Of a DNA stretch of 64,000 nucleotides, positions 27,191-40,195 are shown one piece after another; positions within the stretch are counted from its first letter, which is position 1, and each line of letters opens with the position of its first letter. The DNA comes from Calliopsis andreniformis (lineage: Eukaryota > Arthropoda > Insecta > Hymenoptera > Andrenidae). The DNA is taken from NCBI RefSeq assembly GCF_051401765.1, contig NW_027480504.1, positions 992,001 through 1,056,000 on the forward strand, given 5' to 3'. The translations under genes were made by a program, and so were the position numbers. Below the pieces are notes generated by a model, which saw nothing but the letters and a program-made list of their open reading frames with translations, was not told where the DNA came from and ran no database searches.

Positions 27191-28557
27191 AATGTTCAAT
27201 CCTCAATCCTCAATTCTCAACATTCAATCCTCAATACTGAATCTTCAATCCACAATCCTCAATCCTCAACCCTCAATCCTCAATACTCAACCTTCAAACC
27301 TCAGTCCCCAATCCTCAATCTTCTATCCTCAATACTCAATCCTCAATCCTCAATCCTCAATCCTCAATCTTCAATCCTCAATACTCAATCTTCAATCCTT
27401 AATCCTCAATCCTCAGACCTCAAACATCAATACTCAATCTTCAATCCTCAACCCTCAATTCTCAATCCTCAATGCTCAATACTCAATCGTCAATCCTCAA
27501 TCCCCAATCCTCAACCTTCAATGCTCAATCCTCAATCCTCAATCCTCAGTCCCCGATCCTCAATCTTCAACACTCAATCCTCAATCCTCAATCCTCGATC
27601 CTCAATACCCAATCCACAGTCTTCAATCCTCAATCCTCAATCCTCAATTCTCAAGCCTCAATCCTCCATACTCAGACCTCAAACAGCAATACTCAACCCT
27701 CAGTCCTCGTCCTCAATCCACAACCATCAATACTCAATCCTCAATCTTCAATCATCAATATTCAATCTTCAGTCCACAATCCTCAATCCTCAACCCTCAA
27801 TCCTCAATACTCAACCTTCAAACCTCAGTCCCCAATCCTCAATCTTCTATCCTCAATTCTCAATCCACAATCCTCAATCCTCAATCCTCAATCTTCAATC
27901 CTCAATACTCAATCTTCAATCCTTAATCCTCAATCCTCAGACCTCAAACATCAATACTCAATCTTCAATCCTCAACCCTCAATCCTCAATCCTCAATGCT
28001 CAATACTCAATCGTCAATCCTCAATCCCCAATCCTCAATCTTCAATCCTCAATCCTCAATCCTCAATCCTCAATCCTCAATGATCAATCCTCAATACTCA
28101 AACTGCAATCCTCAATCCTCAGTCCTCAATCCTCAATCCTCATTCTTCAATCCTCAATACCGAATCCTCAATCTTCAATCCTCAATCCGCAATCCTCAAT
28201 TCTCAGTCCTCAATCCTCAATCCTCAGACTTCAAACACCAATACTCAACCCTCAGTCCTCGTCCTCAATCCACAACCCTCAATCCTCAATCCTCAATCTT
28301 CAATCATTAATATTCAATCTTCAATCCTCAATCCTCAATTCTCAACCCTCAATCCCCAATGCTCAATCCTCAATACCCAATCCTCAGTCTTCAATCCTAA
28401 ATCCTCAATCCTCAATCCTCAATCCTCAATTCTCAGTCCTCAATCCTCAACCGTCCATCCTCAGTCCTCAAACCTCCACCCCGAATCCTCAATCCTGAAT
28501 CCTCAATCTTCAGCCATAAGTCCTCAACAATCAATTGTCAATCCTCAATCATCAATA

Positions 28558-28663
28558 GAATATCCTCAATTCACAGTTTTCAAAACTCAATCAACATTCT
28601 TCAATCTTCAAATCTCAATCCGCTAACATCAACTCTCATCACGCATCCCTCAACACACAGTCC
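28558..28663 (+). repeat. B2 half-cassette without B1
   Basis: The right half of the cassette is present (B2 to CATCACGCATCCC), but 280 bases upstream there is ordinary heptamer sequence. The join is near CAACCGTCCATCCTCAG at 28450, a string found again at 49620, where B1 is also missing. Confidence 0.82.
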
Positions 28664-29037
28664 TCAATCTTCAATCCTCAATCCTCAATTCTCAATCTTC
28701 AATCCTCAACACTGAACCTTCAATCCTCAATCCTCAATCCTCAGTCCTCAATCCTCGATCCTCTATCTTCAATCCTCAGTCCCCGATACTCAATCTTCAA
28801 CCCTCAATCGTCAATCCTCAATCCTCGATCCTCAATACTCAATTCTCAATCTTCAATCATCAATATTCAATCTTCAGTCCTCAATCCTCAATCCTCAATC
28901 CTCAATCCTCAATCCTCAATCTTCTATCCTCAATACTCAATTCTCAATCCTCAATCCTCAATCCTCAATCTTCAATCCTCAATACTCAATCTTCAATCCT
29001 TAATCCTCAATCCTCAATCCTCAATCCTCAATCTTCA

Positions 29038-29496
29038 ATATTCAGCGCAGAACCCTCAACCATCAATCCTCAATACTCAACCATCAATCCTCAATTCTCA
29101 ATACTCAATAGAATATCCTGAATTCTCATGGTTCAATACTCAATCCACAATATTCAATAATCAAATCTCAATCCTCAAACATCAATTCTCAACAATCAAT
29201 CCTCAACACTCAGTCCTCTCTCTTCAATCCTCCATCCTCAATCCTCAATCCTCAAGCGTGAATCCTCAATCCTCAATCCTCAACCCTCAATCCTCAGTCC
29301 TCAAACCTCCACCCCGAATCCTCAATCCTGAATCCTCAATCTTCAGCCATAAGTCCTCAACAATCAATTGTCAATCCTCAATCATCAATAGAATATCCTC
29401 AATTCACAGTTTTCAATACTCAATCAACATTCTTCAATCTTCAAATGTCAATCCACTAACATCAACTCTCATCACGCATCCCTCAACACACAGTCC
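29038..29496 (+). repeat. B1/B2 cassette, complete (29111 + 29391)
   Basis: Complete, with a left border variant CAGCGCAGAACC in place of CAACGCACAACC and TCAACAATCAATCC near 29190 in place of TCAACACTCAATCC. The middle has ATAAGTCCTC. GAATTC is intact in B1. Confidence 0.87.
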
Positions 29497-29589
29497 TCAA
29501 TCTTCAATCCTCTATCTTCAAACCTCAGTCCCCGATCCTCAATCTTCAACCCTCAATCTTCAATCCTCAATCCTCAATCCTCAATCCTC

Positions 29590-30530
29590 AATCCTCAATC
29601 CTCTACCCTCAATCCCCAATGCTCAATCCTCAATACCCAATCCTCAGTCATCAATACTCAATCCTCAATCTTCAATCCTCAATACTCAATCTTCAATCCT
29701 CAATCCTCAATCCTCAATCCTCAATCCTCAATCCTCAATCCTCAATCCTCAATTCTCAACCCTCAATCCTCAGTCCTCAGTCCTCAAACCTCAATCCTCA
29801 AACCGTCAGTCCTCGTCCTCAATCCTCAACCCTCAATCATCAATCCACAATCTTCAATCCTCAATACTCAATATTCAGTCCTCAATCCTCAATCCTCAAT
29901 CCTCAATCTTCAATCCTCAATCCTCAATCCTCAATCCTCAATCCTCAATCCTCATTCTTCAATCCTCAATACCCAATCCACAATCTTCATTCCTCAATCC
30001 TCAATCATCAATTCTCAATCCTCAATCCTCAATCTTCAATCCTCAATGCTCAATCCTCAATCCTCAATCCCCAATCCTCAGTCCTCAATCCTCAATCCTC
30101 AACCCTCAACCGTCAGTACTCGTCCTCAATTGTCAACACTAAATCCTCAATCCTCAATCTTCAATCCTAATTCTTCAATCCTCAATACCCAATCCTCAAT
30201 CTTCAATCCTCAATCCTCAGTCCTCAATTCTCAATCCTCAATCCTCAGTCCCCAGTCCTCAAACCTCAAACCTCAATCCTCAACCCTCAGCCCTCATCCT
30301 CAATCCCCAATCCTCAATCCTCAATTCTCAATCCACAATCTTCAATCCCCAATACTCAATCTTCAATCCTCAATCCTCAATCCTCAATCCTCAATCCTCA
30401 ATCCTCAATCCTCAATCCTCAATTTTCAATCCTCAATCTTCAATCCTCAATACTCAATATTCAATCCTCCATCCTCAATCCTCAATCGTCAGTCTTCAAT
30501 CCTCAATACTCAATATTCAATCCTCAATCC
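29590..30530 (+). repeat. Type A segment embedded between type B blocks
   Basis: This segment repeats 25120-26030 at an offset of 4505 bases over its right half (25541 matches 30046), including the CAACCGTCAGTACTCGTCC string. Its left part resembles the strings near 21300 and 35000. At 29803 the string is AAACCGTCAGTCC, which joins two A-type sub-blocks directly and omits the CCTAG anchor normally lying between them. That suggests a deletion or a recombination junction inside the segment. Confidence 0.75.
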
Positions 30531-30827
30531 TCAATCCTCAATCTTCAATCCTCAATCTTCAATCCTCAATCCTCATTCTTCAATCCTCAATCCTCAATCC
30601 TCAATCCTCAATCCTCAATTTTCAATCCACAATACTCAATCTTCAATCCTCAATCCTCAATCCTCAACCCTCAACCCTCAATCGTCAGTCTTCAATCCTC
30701 AATACTCAATCTTCAATCCTCAATCCTCAATCCTCAATCCTCAATCATTAATCCTCAATCATCAATCCTCAATCCTCAATACTCAATCTTCTATCCTCAA
30801 TCCCCAATCCTCAATCCTCAATCCTCA

Positions 30828-31065
30828 ATATTCAACGCACAACCCTCAACCATCAAACGTCAATACTCAACCATCAATCCTCAATTCTCAATACTCAATA
30901 GAATATCCTGTATTCTCATGGTTCAATACTCAATCCACAATATTCAATAATCAAATCTCAATCCTCAAACATCAATTCTCAACACTCAATCCTCAACACT
31001 CAGTCCTGTCTCTTCAATCCTTCATTCTCAATCCTCAATCCTCAAGCGTCAATCCTCAATCCTCA
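30828..31065 (+). repeat. B1 half-cassette without B2
   Basis: B1 at 30901 reads AATATCCTGTATTCTC, so its GAATTC is lost. The cassette stops shortly after TCAAGCGTC (31050) and goes on with TCAGACCTCAAATATC, a string found at 39720 and 43745 in another context. Confidence 0.82.
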
Positions 31066-31539
31066 GACCTCAAATATCAATACTCAACCCTCAGTCCTCG
31101 TCCTCAATCCACAACCCTCAATCCTCGATCCTCCATCTTGAATCATCAATATTCAATCTTCCACCCTCAATCCTCAATCATCAATACTCAATCCTCAATC
31201 CTCAATTCTCAGTCCTCAATCCTCAATCTTCAATCCTCAATACTTAATCTTCAATCCTCAATCCTCAATCCTCAATCCGCAATCCTCAATCTTCAATCCT
31301 CAATACTCAATATTCAGTCCTCAATCCTCAGTCCTCAATCTTCAATCCTCAATGCACAATCCTCAATCCTCAATCCTCAGTCCTCAATCCTCAATCCTCA
31401 ATCCTCAAACCTCAATCCTCAACCGTCAGTCCTCGTCCTCAAACCTGAACCCTCAATCCTCAATCCTCAATCGTCAATCATCAATACTCAATCTTCGATC
31501 CTCAGTCCTCAATCCTCAATCCTCAATCCTCAATCCTCA

Positions 31540-31998
31540 ATATTCAACGCACAACCCTCAACCATCAATCCTCAATACTCAACCATCAATCCTCAATTCT
31601 CAATACTCAATAGAATATCCTGAATTCTCATGGTTCAATACTCAATCCACAATATTCAATAATCAAATCTCAATCCTCAAACATCAATTCTCAACACTCA
31701 ATCCTCAACACTCAGTCCTCTCTCTTCAGTCCTCCATCCTCAATCCTCAGTCCTCAAGCGTCAATCCTCAATCCTCAATCCTCAACCCTCAATCCTCTGT
31801 CCTCAAACCTCCACCCCGAATCCTCAATCCTGAATCCTCAATCTTCAGCCATAAGACCTCAACAATCAATTGTCAATCCTCAATCATCAATAGAATATCC
31901 TCAATTCACAGTTTCCAATACTCAATCAACATTCTTCAATCTTCAAATCTCAATCCGCTAACATCAACTCTCATCACGCATCCCTCAACACACAGTCC
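31540..31998 (+). repeat. B1/B2 cassette, complete (31613 + 31893)
   Basis: Complete, with GAATTC intact, CTCTGTCC before CCACCCCG, ATAAGACCTC and TTTCCAATAC. The same four markers occur together in the cassette at 48069-48527. Confidence 0.87.
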
Positions 31999-33309
31999 TC
32001 AATCTTCAATACTCAATCCTCAATTCTCAATCTTCAATCCTCAACACTGAACCTTCAATCCTCAATCCTCAATCCTCAGTCCTCAATCCTCGATCCTCTA
32101 TATTCAATTCTCAGTCCCCGATCCTCAATCTTCAACACTCAATCCTCAATCCTCAATCCTCGATCCTCAATACCCAATCCACAGTCTTCAATCCTCAATC
32201 CTCAATCCTCAATTCTCAATCCTCAATCCTCCATACTCAGACCTCAAACAGCAATACTCAACCCTCAGTCCTCGTCCTCAATCCACAACCATCAATACTC
32301 AATCCTCAATCTTCAATCATCAATATTCAATCTTCAGTCCACAATCCTCAATCCTCAACCCTCAATCCTCAATACTCAACCTTCAAACCTCAGTCCCCAA
32401 TCCTCAATCTTCCATCCTCAATTCTCAATCCACAATCCTCAATCCTCAATCCTCAATCTTCAATCCTCAATACTCAATCTTCAATCCTTAATCCTCAATC
32501 CTCAGACCTCAAACATCAATACTCAATCTTCAATCCTCAACCCTCAATTCTCAATCCTCAATGCTCAATACTCAATCGTCAATCCTCAATCCCCAATCCT
32601 CAATCTTCAATCCTCAATCCTCAATCCTCAATCCTCAATCCTCAATCTTCAATCCTCAATACTCAATCTTCAATCCTCAATCCTCAATCCTCAATCCTCA
32701 ATATTCAATCCTCTGTACCAGATCCTCAATCTTCAATACTCACTCCTCAATCCTGAATCTTCAATCCTCAATACTCAGTCTTCAAGCCTCAATCCTCAAT
32801 CCTCAATCCTCAATTATCAATCCTCATTCTCCAATCCTCAATACACAATCCTCAATCTTCAATCCTCAATCCCCAATCCTCAATTCTAAATCCTCAATCC
32901 TCAATCCTCAATCCTCAATCCTCAATCCTCAATCCTCAATCCTCAATCCTCAAACTTCAATCCTCAACCGTCAGTCCTCGTCCTCAATCCTCAACCCTCA
33001 ATCCTCGATCCTCATTCTTCAATCCTCAATACTCAATCCTCAATCCTCAATCCTCAATCTTCAATCCTCAATACTCAATCTTCAATCCTCAATCCTCAGT
33101 CCTCAAACCTCAATCCTCAATCCTCAATCCTCAGTAATCAATCCTCAATCTTCAATACTGAATCGTCAATGCTCAGTCCTCAATCCTCAATTCTCAATCC
33201 GCGTTCCTCAAACCTCAATCCTCAACCCTCAGTCCTCACACTCAATTCTCAATTCTCTATCCTCAATCCTCAATCCTCAATCTTCAATCCTCAATAATCA
33301 ATCTCCAAT

Positions 33310-34846
33310 CCTAGGTCCTCAATCCCCAATCCTCAATCCTTAATCCTCTATCATCAATCCTCAATCCTCAACTCTCATTCCTCAATGCTCAATACTCAAT
33401 CTTCAATCCTCAATCCTCAATCCTCAATCCTCAATCCTCAATCCTCAACCCTCAATCCCCAATGCTCAATCCTCAATACCCAATCCTCAGTCATCAATCC
33501 TCAATCCACAATCCTCAATCCTCAATCCTCAATACTCAGTCCTCAATCCTCAATCTTCAATCCTCAATACTCAATCTTCAATCCTCAATCCTCAATCCTC
33601 AATCCTCAATCCTCAATCCTCAATCCTCAATCCTCAATCCTCAATTCTCAACCCTCAATCCTCAGTCCTCAGTCCTCAAACCTCAATCCTCAAACCTCAG
33701 CACTCATCCTCAATCCTCAATCCTCAATCCTCAATCCTCAATCCTCAATCTTCAATCCTCAATACTCAATCTTCAAACCTCAATCCTCAGTCCTCAAACC
33801 TCAATTCTGAATCCTCAATCCTGCATCCTCAATCCTCAATTCCTCAGTGATCAATCCACAATCCTCAATACCCAATCGTCAGTCCTCAGTCCTCAATCCT
33901 CATCCCTCAATCCTCGTTCCTCAAACCTCAATCCTCAACCCTCAGCCCTCATCCTCAATCCCCAATCCTCAATCCTCAATTCTCAATCCACAATCTTCAA
34001 TCCCCAATACTCAATCTTCAATCCTCAATCCTCAATCCTCAATCCTCAATCCTCAATCCTCAATCCTCAATCCTCAATTTTCAATCCTCAATCTTCAATC
34101 CTCAATACTCAATATTCAATCCTCCATCCTCAATCCTCAATCGTCAGTCTTCAATCCTCAATACCCAATATTCAATCCTCAATCCTCAATCCTCAATCCT
34201 CAATCCTCAATCCTCAATCCTCAATCCTCAATCCTCAATATTCAATCCTCAGTACCAGATCCTCAATCTTCAATACTCACTCCTCAATCCTGAATCTTCA
34301 ATCCTCAATACTCAGTCTTCAAGCCTCAATCCTCAATCCTCAATCCTCAATTATCAATCCTCATTCTCCAATCCTCAATACACAATCCTCAATCTTCAAT
34401 CCTCAATCCCCAATCCTCAATTCTAAATCCTCAATCCTCAATCCTCAATCCTCAATCCTCAATCCTCAATCCTCAATCCTCAATCCTCAAACTTCAATCC
34501 TCAACCGTCAGTCCTCGTCCTCAATCCTCAACCCTCAATCCTCGATCCTCATTCTTCAATCCTCAATCCTCAATCCTCAATCCTCAATCCTCAATCTTCA
34601 ATCCTCAATACTCAATCTTCAATCCTCAATCCTCCGTCCTCAAACCTCAATCCTCAATCCTCAATCCTCAGTAATCAATCCTCAATCTTCAATACTGAAT
34701 CGTCAATCCTCAGTCCTCAATCCTCAATTCTCAATCCGCGTTCCTCAAACCTCAATCCTCAACCCTCAGTCCTCACACTCAATTCTCAATTCTCTATCCT
34801 CAATCCTCAATCCTCAATCTTCAATCCTCAATAATCAATCTCCAAT
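33310..34846 (+). repeat. 1537-base CCTAGG-to-CCTAGG unit
   Basis: Long relative of the 1522-base unit, 15 bases longer. It has an extra base at 33840 (CAATTCCTCAGTGATC against CAATCCTCAGTGATC near 16540 and 19250), which shifts the local reading frame, and CAATACCCAATATTC near 34160 in place of CAATACTCAATATTC. Confidence 0.8.
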
Positions 34847-37130
34847 CCTAGGTCCTCAATCCCCAATCCTCAATCCTTAATCCTCTATCATCAATCCTCA
34901 ATCCTCAACTCTCATTCCTCAATGCTCAATACTCAATCTTCAATCCTCAATCCTCAATCCTCAATCCTCAATCCTCAATCCTCAACCCTCAATCCCCAAT
35001 GCTCAATCCTCAATACCCAATCCTCAGTCATCAATCCTCAATCCACAATCCTCAATCCTCAATCCTCAATACTCAGTCCTCAATCCTCAATCTTCAATCC
35101 TCAATACTCAATCTTCAATCCTCAATCCTCAATCCTCAATCCTCAATCCTCAATCCTCAATCCTCAATCCTCAATTCTCAACCCTCAATCCTCAGTCCTC
35201 AGTCCTCAAACCTCAATCCTCAAACCTCAGCACTCATCCTCAATCCTCAATCCTCAATCCTCAATCCTCAATCCTCAATCTTCAATCCTCAATACTCAAT
35301 CTTCAAACCTCAATCCTCAGTCCTCAAACCTCAATTCTGAATCCTCAATCCTGCATCCTCAATCCTCAATCCTCAGTGATCAATCCACAATCCTCAATAC
35401 CCAATCGTCAGTCCTCAGTCCTCAATCCTCATCCCTCAATCCTCGTTCCTCAAACCTCAATCCTCAACCCTCAGCCCTCAACCTCAATTCTCAATTCTCA
35501 ATACTCAATCCTCAATCCTCATTCTTCAATCCTCAATAATCAATCTCCAATCCTAGATCCTCAATCCCCAATCCTCAATCCTTAATCCTCAATCTTCAAT
35601 CCTCAATCCCCAGTCCTCAATCTCCAATCCTCAATGCTCAATCCTCAATCTTCAATCCTCAGTCCTCAATCCTCAATCCTCAATCCTCAAACCTCAATCC
35701 TCAACCGTCAGTCCTCGTCCTCAATCCTCAACCCTCAATCATCAATCCACAATCTTCAATCCTCAATACTCAATATTCACTCCTCAGTCCTCAATACTCA
35801 ATCCTCAATCTTCAATCCTCAATCCTCAATCCTCAATCCTCAATCCTCAATCTTCAATCCTCAATGCTCAATCCTCAATCCTCAATCCTCAGTCCTCAAT
35901 CCTCAATCCTCAACCCTCAACCGTCAGTACTCGTCCTCACTCGTCAACACTCAATCCTCAATCCTCAATCTTCAATCCTCATTCTTCAATCCTCAATACA
36001 CAATCCTCAATCATCAATCCTCAATCCTCAGTCCTCAATTCTCAATCCTCAATCCTCAGTCCCCAGTCCTCAAACCTCAAACCTCAATCCTCAACCCTCA
36101 GCCCTCATCCTCAATCCTCAATCCTCAATCCTCAATTCTCAATCCACAATCTTCAATCCCCAATACTCAATCTTCAATCCTCAATCCTCAATCCTCAATC
36201 CTCAATCCTCAATCCTCAATCCTCAATCCTCAATTTTCAATCCTCAATCTTCAATCCTCAATACTCAATATTCAATCCTCAATCCTCAATTCTCAATCTT
36301 CAATCCTCAATACTGAACCTTCAATCCTCAATCCACAATCCTCAATCCTCAATCCTCAATCCTCAGTAATCAATCCTCAATCTTCAATACTCAATCGTCA
36401 TTCCTCAGTCCTCAATCCTCAATCCTCAATCCTCGTTCCTCAAACCTCAATCCACAACCCTCAGTCCTCATCCTCAATTCTCAATTCTCAATCCTCAATC
36501 CTCAATCCTCAATATTCAATCATCAATAATCAATCTCCAATCCTAGATCCTCAATACCCAATCTTCAATCCTTAATCCTCAATCTTCAATCCTCAATCCC
36601 CAGTCCTCAATCTTCAATACTCAATGCTCAATCCTCAATCCTCAATCCACAGTCCTCAGTCCTCAACCCTCAACCCTCAAACCTCAATCCTCAACCGTCA
36701 GTCCTCGTCCTCTGTCGTCAACACTCAATCCTCAATCCTCAATCTTCAATCCTCAATACTCAATATTCAATACTCAATCCTCAATCTTCAATCCTCAATC
36801 TTCAATCCTCAATCCTCAATCCTCAATCCTCAATCCTCAATCCTCAATCCTCAATCCTCAATCCTCATTCTTCAATCCTCAATACCCAATCCTCAATCTT
36901 CAATCCTCAATACTCAATCCTCAATCCTCAATCCTCAATCCTCAATATTCAATCCTCAGTCCCACATCCTCAATCTTCAATACTCACTCCTCAGTCCTGA
37001 GTCTTCAATCCTCAATACTCAGTCTTCAATCCTCAATCCTCAATCCTCAATCCTCAATCCTCAATCCTCATTCTCCAATCCTCAATACCTAATCCTCAAT
37101 CTTCAATCCTCAATCCCCAATCCTCAATTC
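34392..37130 (+). repeat. 2.7 kb segment, copy 4 of 4
   Basis: The constant offset of 34391 to copy 1 over three anchors indicates almost no net indel since the copies separated. It carries the GTCAACACTC variant near 36720, which groups it with the 8293 and 12040 copies. Confidence 0.83.
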
Positions 37131-40100
37131 TAAATCCTCAATCCTCAATCCTCAATCCTCAATCCTCAATCCTCAATCCTCAATCCTCAAACTTCAATCC
37201 TCAACCGTCAGTCCTCGTCCTCAATCCTCAACCCTCAATCCTCAAACCTCATTCTTCAATCCTCAATCCTCAATCCTCAATCCTCAATCCTCAATATTCA
37301 ATCCTCAATACTCAATATTCAGTCCTCAATCCTCAATCCTCAATCCTCAATCCTCAGTCCCCAGTCCTCAAACCTCAATCCTCAATCCTCAGCCCTCATC
37401 CTCAATCCTCAATCCTCAATCCTCAATCCTCGTTCCTCAAAACTCAATCCTCAATCCTCAATCCTCATTCTTCAATCCTCAATACCCAATCCACAACCTT
37501 CATTTCTCAATCCTCATTCATCAATTCTCAATCCCCAGTCCTCAATCTCCAATCCTCAATGCTCAATCCTCAATCTTCAATCCTCAGTCCTCAATCCTCA
37601 ATCCTCAATCCTCAAACCTCAATCCTCAACCGTCAGTCCTCGTCCTCAATCCTCAACCCTCAATCTTCAATCCACAATCTTCAATCCTCAATACTCAATA
37701 TTCAGTCCTCAATCCTCAATCCTCAATCCTCAATCCTCAGTCCCCAGTCCTCAAACCTCAATCCTCAATCCTCAGCCCTCATCCTCAATCCTCAATCCTC
37801 AATCCTCAATATTCAATCCTCAGTCCCACATCCTCAATCTTCAATACTCACTCCTCAGTCCTGAGCCTTCAATCCTCAATACTCAGTCTTCAATCCTCAA
37901 TCCTCAATACTCAATCCTCAATCCTCAATCCTCATTCTCCAATCCTCAATACCTAATCCTCAATCTTCAATCCTCAATCCCCAATCCTCAATTCTAAATC
38001 CTCAATCCTCAATCCTCAATCCTCAATCCTCAATCCTCAATCCTCAATCCTCAAACTTCAATCCTCAGCCGTCAGTCCTCGTCCTCAATCCTCAACCCTC
38101 AATCCTCAATCCTCATTCTTCAATCCTCAATCCTCAATCCTCAATAGTCAATCCTCAATCTTCAATCCTCAATACTCAATATTCAGTCCTCAATCCTCAA
38201 TCCTCAGTCCTCAATCCTCAATCCTCAACCCTCAATCCCCAATGCTCAATCCTCAATACCCAATCCTCAGTCATCAATCCTCAATCCACAATCCTCAATC
38301 CTCAATCCTCAATACTCAATCTTCAATCCTCAATCCTCAGTCCTCAAACCTCAATCCTCAATCCTCCATCCTCAGTAATCAATCCTCAATCTTCAATACT
38401 GAATCGTCAATCCTCAGTCCTCAATCCTCAATTCTCAATCCGCGTTCCTCAAACTTCAATCCTCAACACTCAGCCCTCAACCTCAATTCTCAATTCTCAA
38501 TACTCAATCCTCAATCCTCAATCTTCAATCCTCAATAATCAATCTCCAATCCTAGATCCTCAATCCCCAATCCTCAATCCTTAATCCTCAATCTTCAATC
38601 CTCAATCCCCAGTCCTCAATCTCCAATCCTCAATGCTCAATCCTCAATCTTCAATCCTCAGTCCTCAATCCTCAATCCTCAATCCTCAAACCTCAATCCT
38701 CAACCATCAGTCCTCGTCCTCAATCCTCAACCCTCAATCATCAATCCACAATCTTCAATCCTCAATACTCAATATTCAGTCCTCAATCCTCAATCCTCAA
38801 TCCTCAATCTTCAATCCTCAATCCTCAATCCTCAATCCTCAATCCTCAATCCTCATTCTTCAATCCTCAATACCCAATCCACAATCTTCATTCCTCAATC
38901 CTCAATCATCAATTCTCAATCCTCAATCCTCAATCTTCAATCCTCAATGCTCAATCCTCAATCCTCAATCCCCAATCCTCAGTCCTCAATCCTCAATCCT
39001 CAACCCTCAACCGTCAGTACTCGTCCTCAATTGTCAACACTAAATCCTCAATCCTCAATCTTCAATCCTAATTCTTCAATCCTCAATACCCAATCCTCAA
39101 TCTTCAATCCTCAATCCTCAGTCCTCAATTCTCAATCCTCAATCCTCAGTCCCCAGTCCTCAAACCTCAAACCTCAATCCTCAACCCTCAGCCCTCATCC
39201 TCAATCCCCAATCCTCAATCCTCAATTCTCAATCCACAATCTTCAATCCCCAATACTCAATCTTCAATCCTCAATCCTCAATCCTCAATCCTCAATCCTC
39301 AATCCTCAATCCTCAATCCTCAATTTTCAATCCTCAATCTTCAATCCTCAATACTCAATATTCAATCCTCCATCCTCAATCCTCAATCGTCAGTCTTCAA
39401 TCCTCAATACTCAATATTCAATCCTCAATCCTCAATCCTCAATCCTCAATCCTCAATCTTCAATCCTCAATCCTCATTCTTCAATCCTCAATCCTCAATC
39501 CTCAATCCTCAATCCTCAATTTTCAATCCACAATTCTCAATCTTCAATCCTCAATCCTCAATCCTCAACCCTCAACCCTCAATCGTCAGTCTTCAATCCT
39601 CAATACTCAATCTTCAATCCTCAATCCTCAATCCTCAATCCTCAATCATTAATCCTCAATCATCAATCCTCAATCCTCAATACTCAATCTTCTATCCTCA
39701 ATCCCCAATCCTCAATCCTCAGACCTCAAATATCAATACTCAACCCTCAGTCCTCGTCCTCAATCCACAACCCTCAATCCTCGATCCTCAATCTTGAATC
39801 ATCAATATTCAATCTTCCACCCTCAATCCTCAATCATCAATACTCAATCCTCAATCCTCAATTCTCAGTCCTCATTCCTCAATCTTCAATCCTCAATACT
39901 TAATCTTCAATCCTCAATCCTCAATCCTCAATCCGCAATCCTCAATCTTCAATCCTCAATACTCAATATTCAGTCCTCAATCCTCAGTCCTCAATCTCCA
40001 ATCCTCAATGCACAATCCTCAATCCTCAATCCTCAGTCCTCAATCCTCAATCCTCAATCCTCAAACCTCAATCCTCAACCGTCAGTCCTCGTCCTCAAAC

Positions 40101-40195
40101 CTGAACCCTCAATCCTCAATCCTCAATCTTCAATCATCAATACTCAATCTTCGATCATCAGTCCTCAATCCTCAATCCTCAATCCTCAATCCTCA

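Larger units (their letters stand above)
26030..29590 (+). repeat. Type B higher-order domain, first block
   Basis: The block lacks the CCTAG anchor and carries GAATATC-type anchors at 26341 (B1), 26621 (B2), 27083 (B3), 28558 (B2), 29111 (B1) and 29391 (B2). Heptamers here are more diverged than in type A, with AC-rich variants such as TCAACAC, TCAAACA and GCATCCC. It ends at about 29590, where an A-type string (CTACCCTCAATCCCCAATGC) takes over. Confidence 0.8.
30530..32640 (+). repeat. Type B higher-order domain, second block
   Basis: Anchors lie at 30901 (B1 without its B2 partner), 31613 (B1) and 31893 (B2). The stretch 31840-32640 shares marker variants (ATAAGACCTC, TTTCCAATAC and CTCTATATTC) with 48360-49150, so the two are closer relatives than either is to 40500. 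It meets type A sequence at about 32640-32700, where CTCTGTACCAGATCC appears; that string corresponds to type A positions near 8150 and 16930. Confidence 0.8.
33310..38556 (+). repeat. CCTAG anchor series in the second type A block (5 copies)
   Basis: CCTAGG is at 33310 and 34847; CCTAGA is at 35552, 36542 and 38551. The intervals 705 (34847-35552) and 990 (35552-36542) are identical to those at 456-1161-2151 and 8748-9453-10443, which places this block in the same higher-order family. Confidence 0.88.
32640..39440 (+). repeat. Type A higher-order domain, second block
   Basis: CCTAG anchors are at 33310, 34847, 35552, 36542 and 38551. The part 34392-37130 repeats 1-2740 at a constant offset of 34391 bases (anchors 456, 1161 and 2151 become 34847, 35552 and 36542). 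The first two anchors are 1537 bases apart, a near-copy of the 1522-base unit seen at 16011-17533 and 18719-20241. It runs into type B at about 39440. Confidence 0.82.

Noticed and set aside
30046..31623. Longest open frame (525 codons, plus strand), with similar long frames at 33462-34880, 7441-8781 and 61198-62532
   Set aside because: They are translations of the heptamer (S-I-L-N-P-Q-S cycles) and are equally open in overlapping frames. They begin at chance CAATGCTC variants and stop at anchor TAA or TAG triplets. No frame is favoured, and there is no signal peptide, domain or codon bias.
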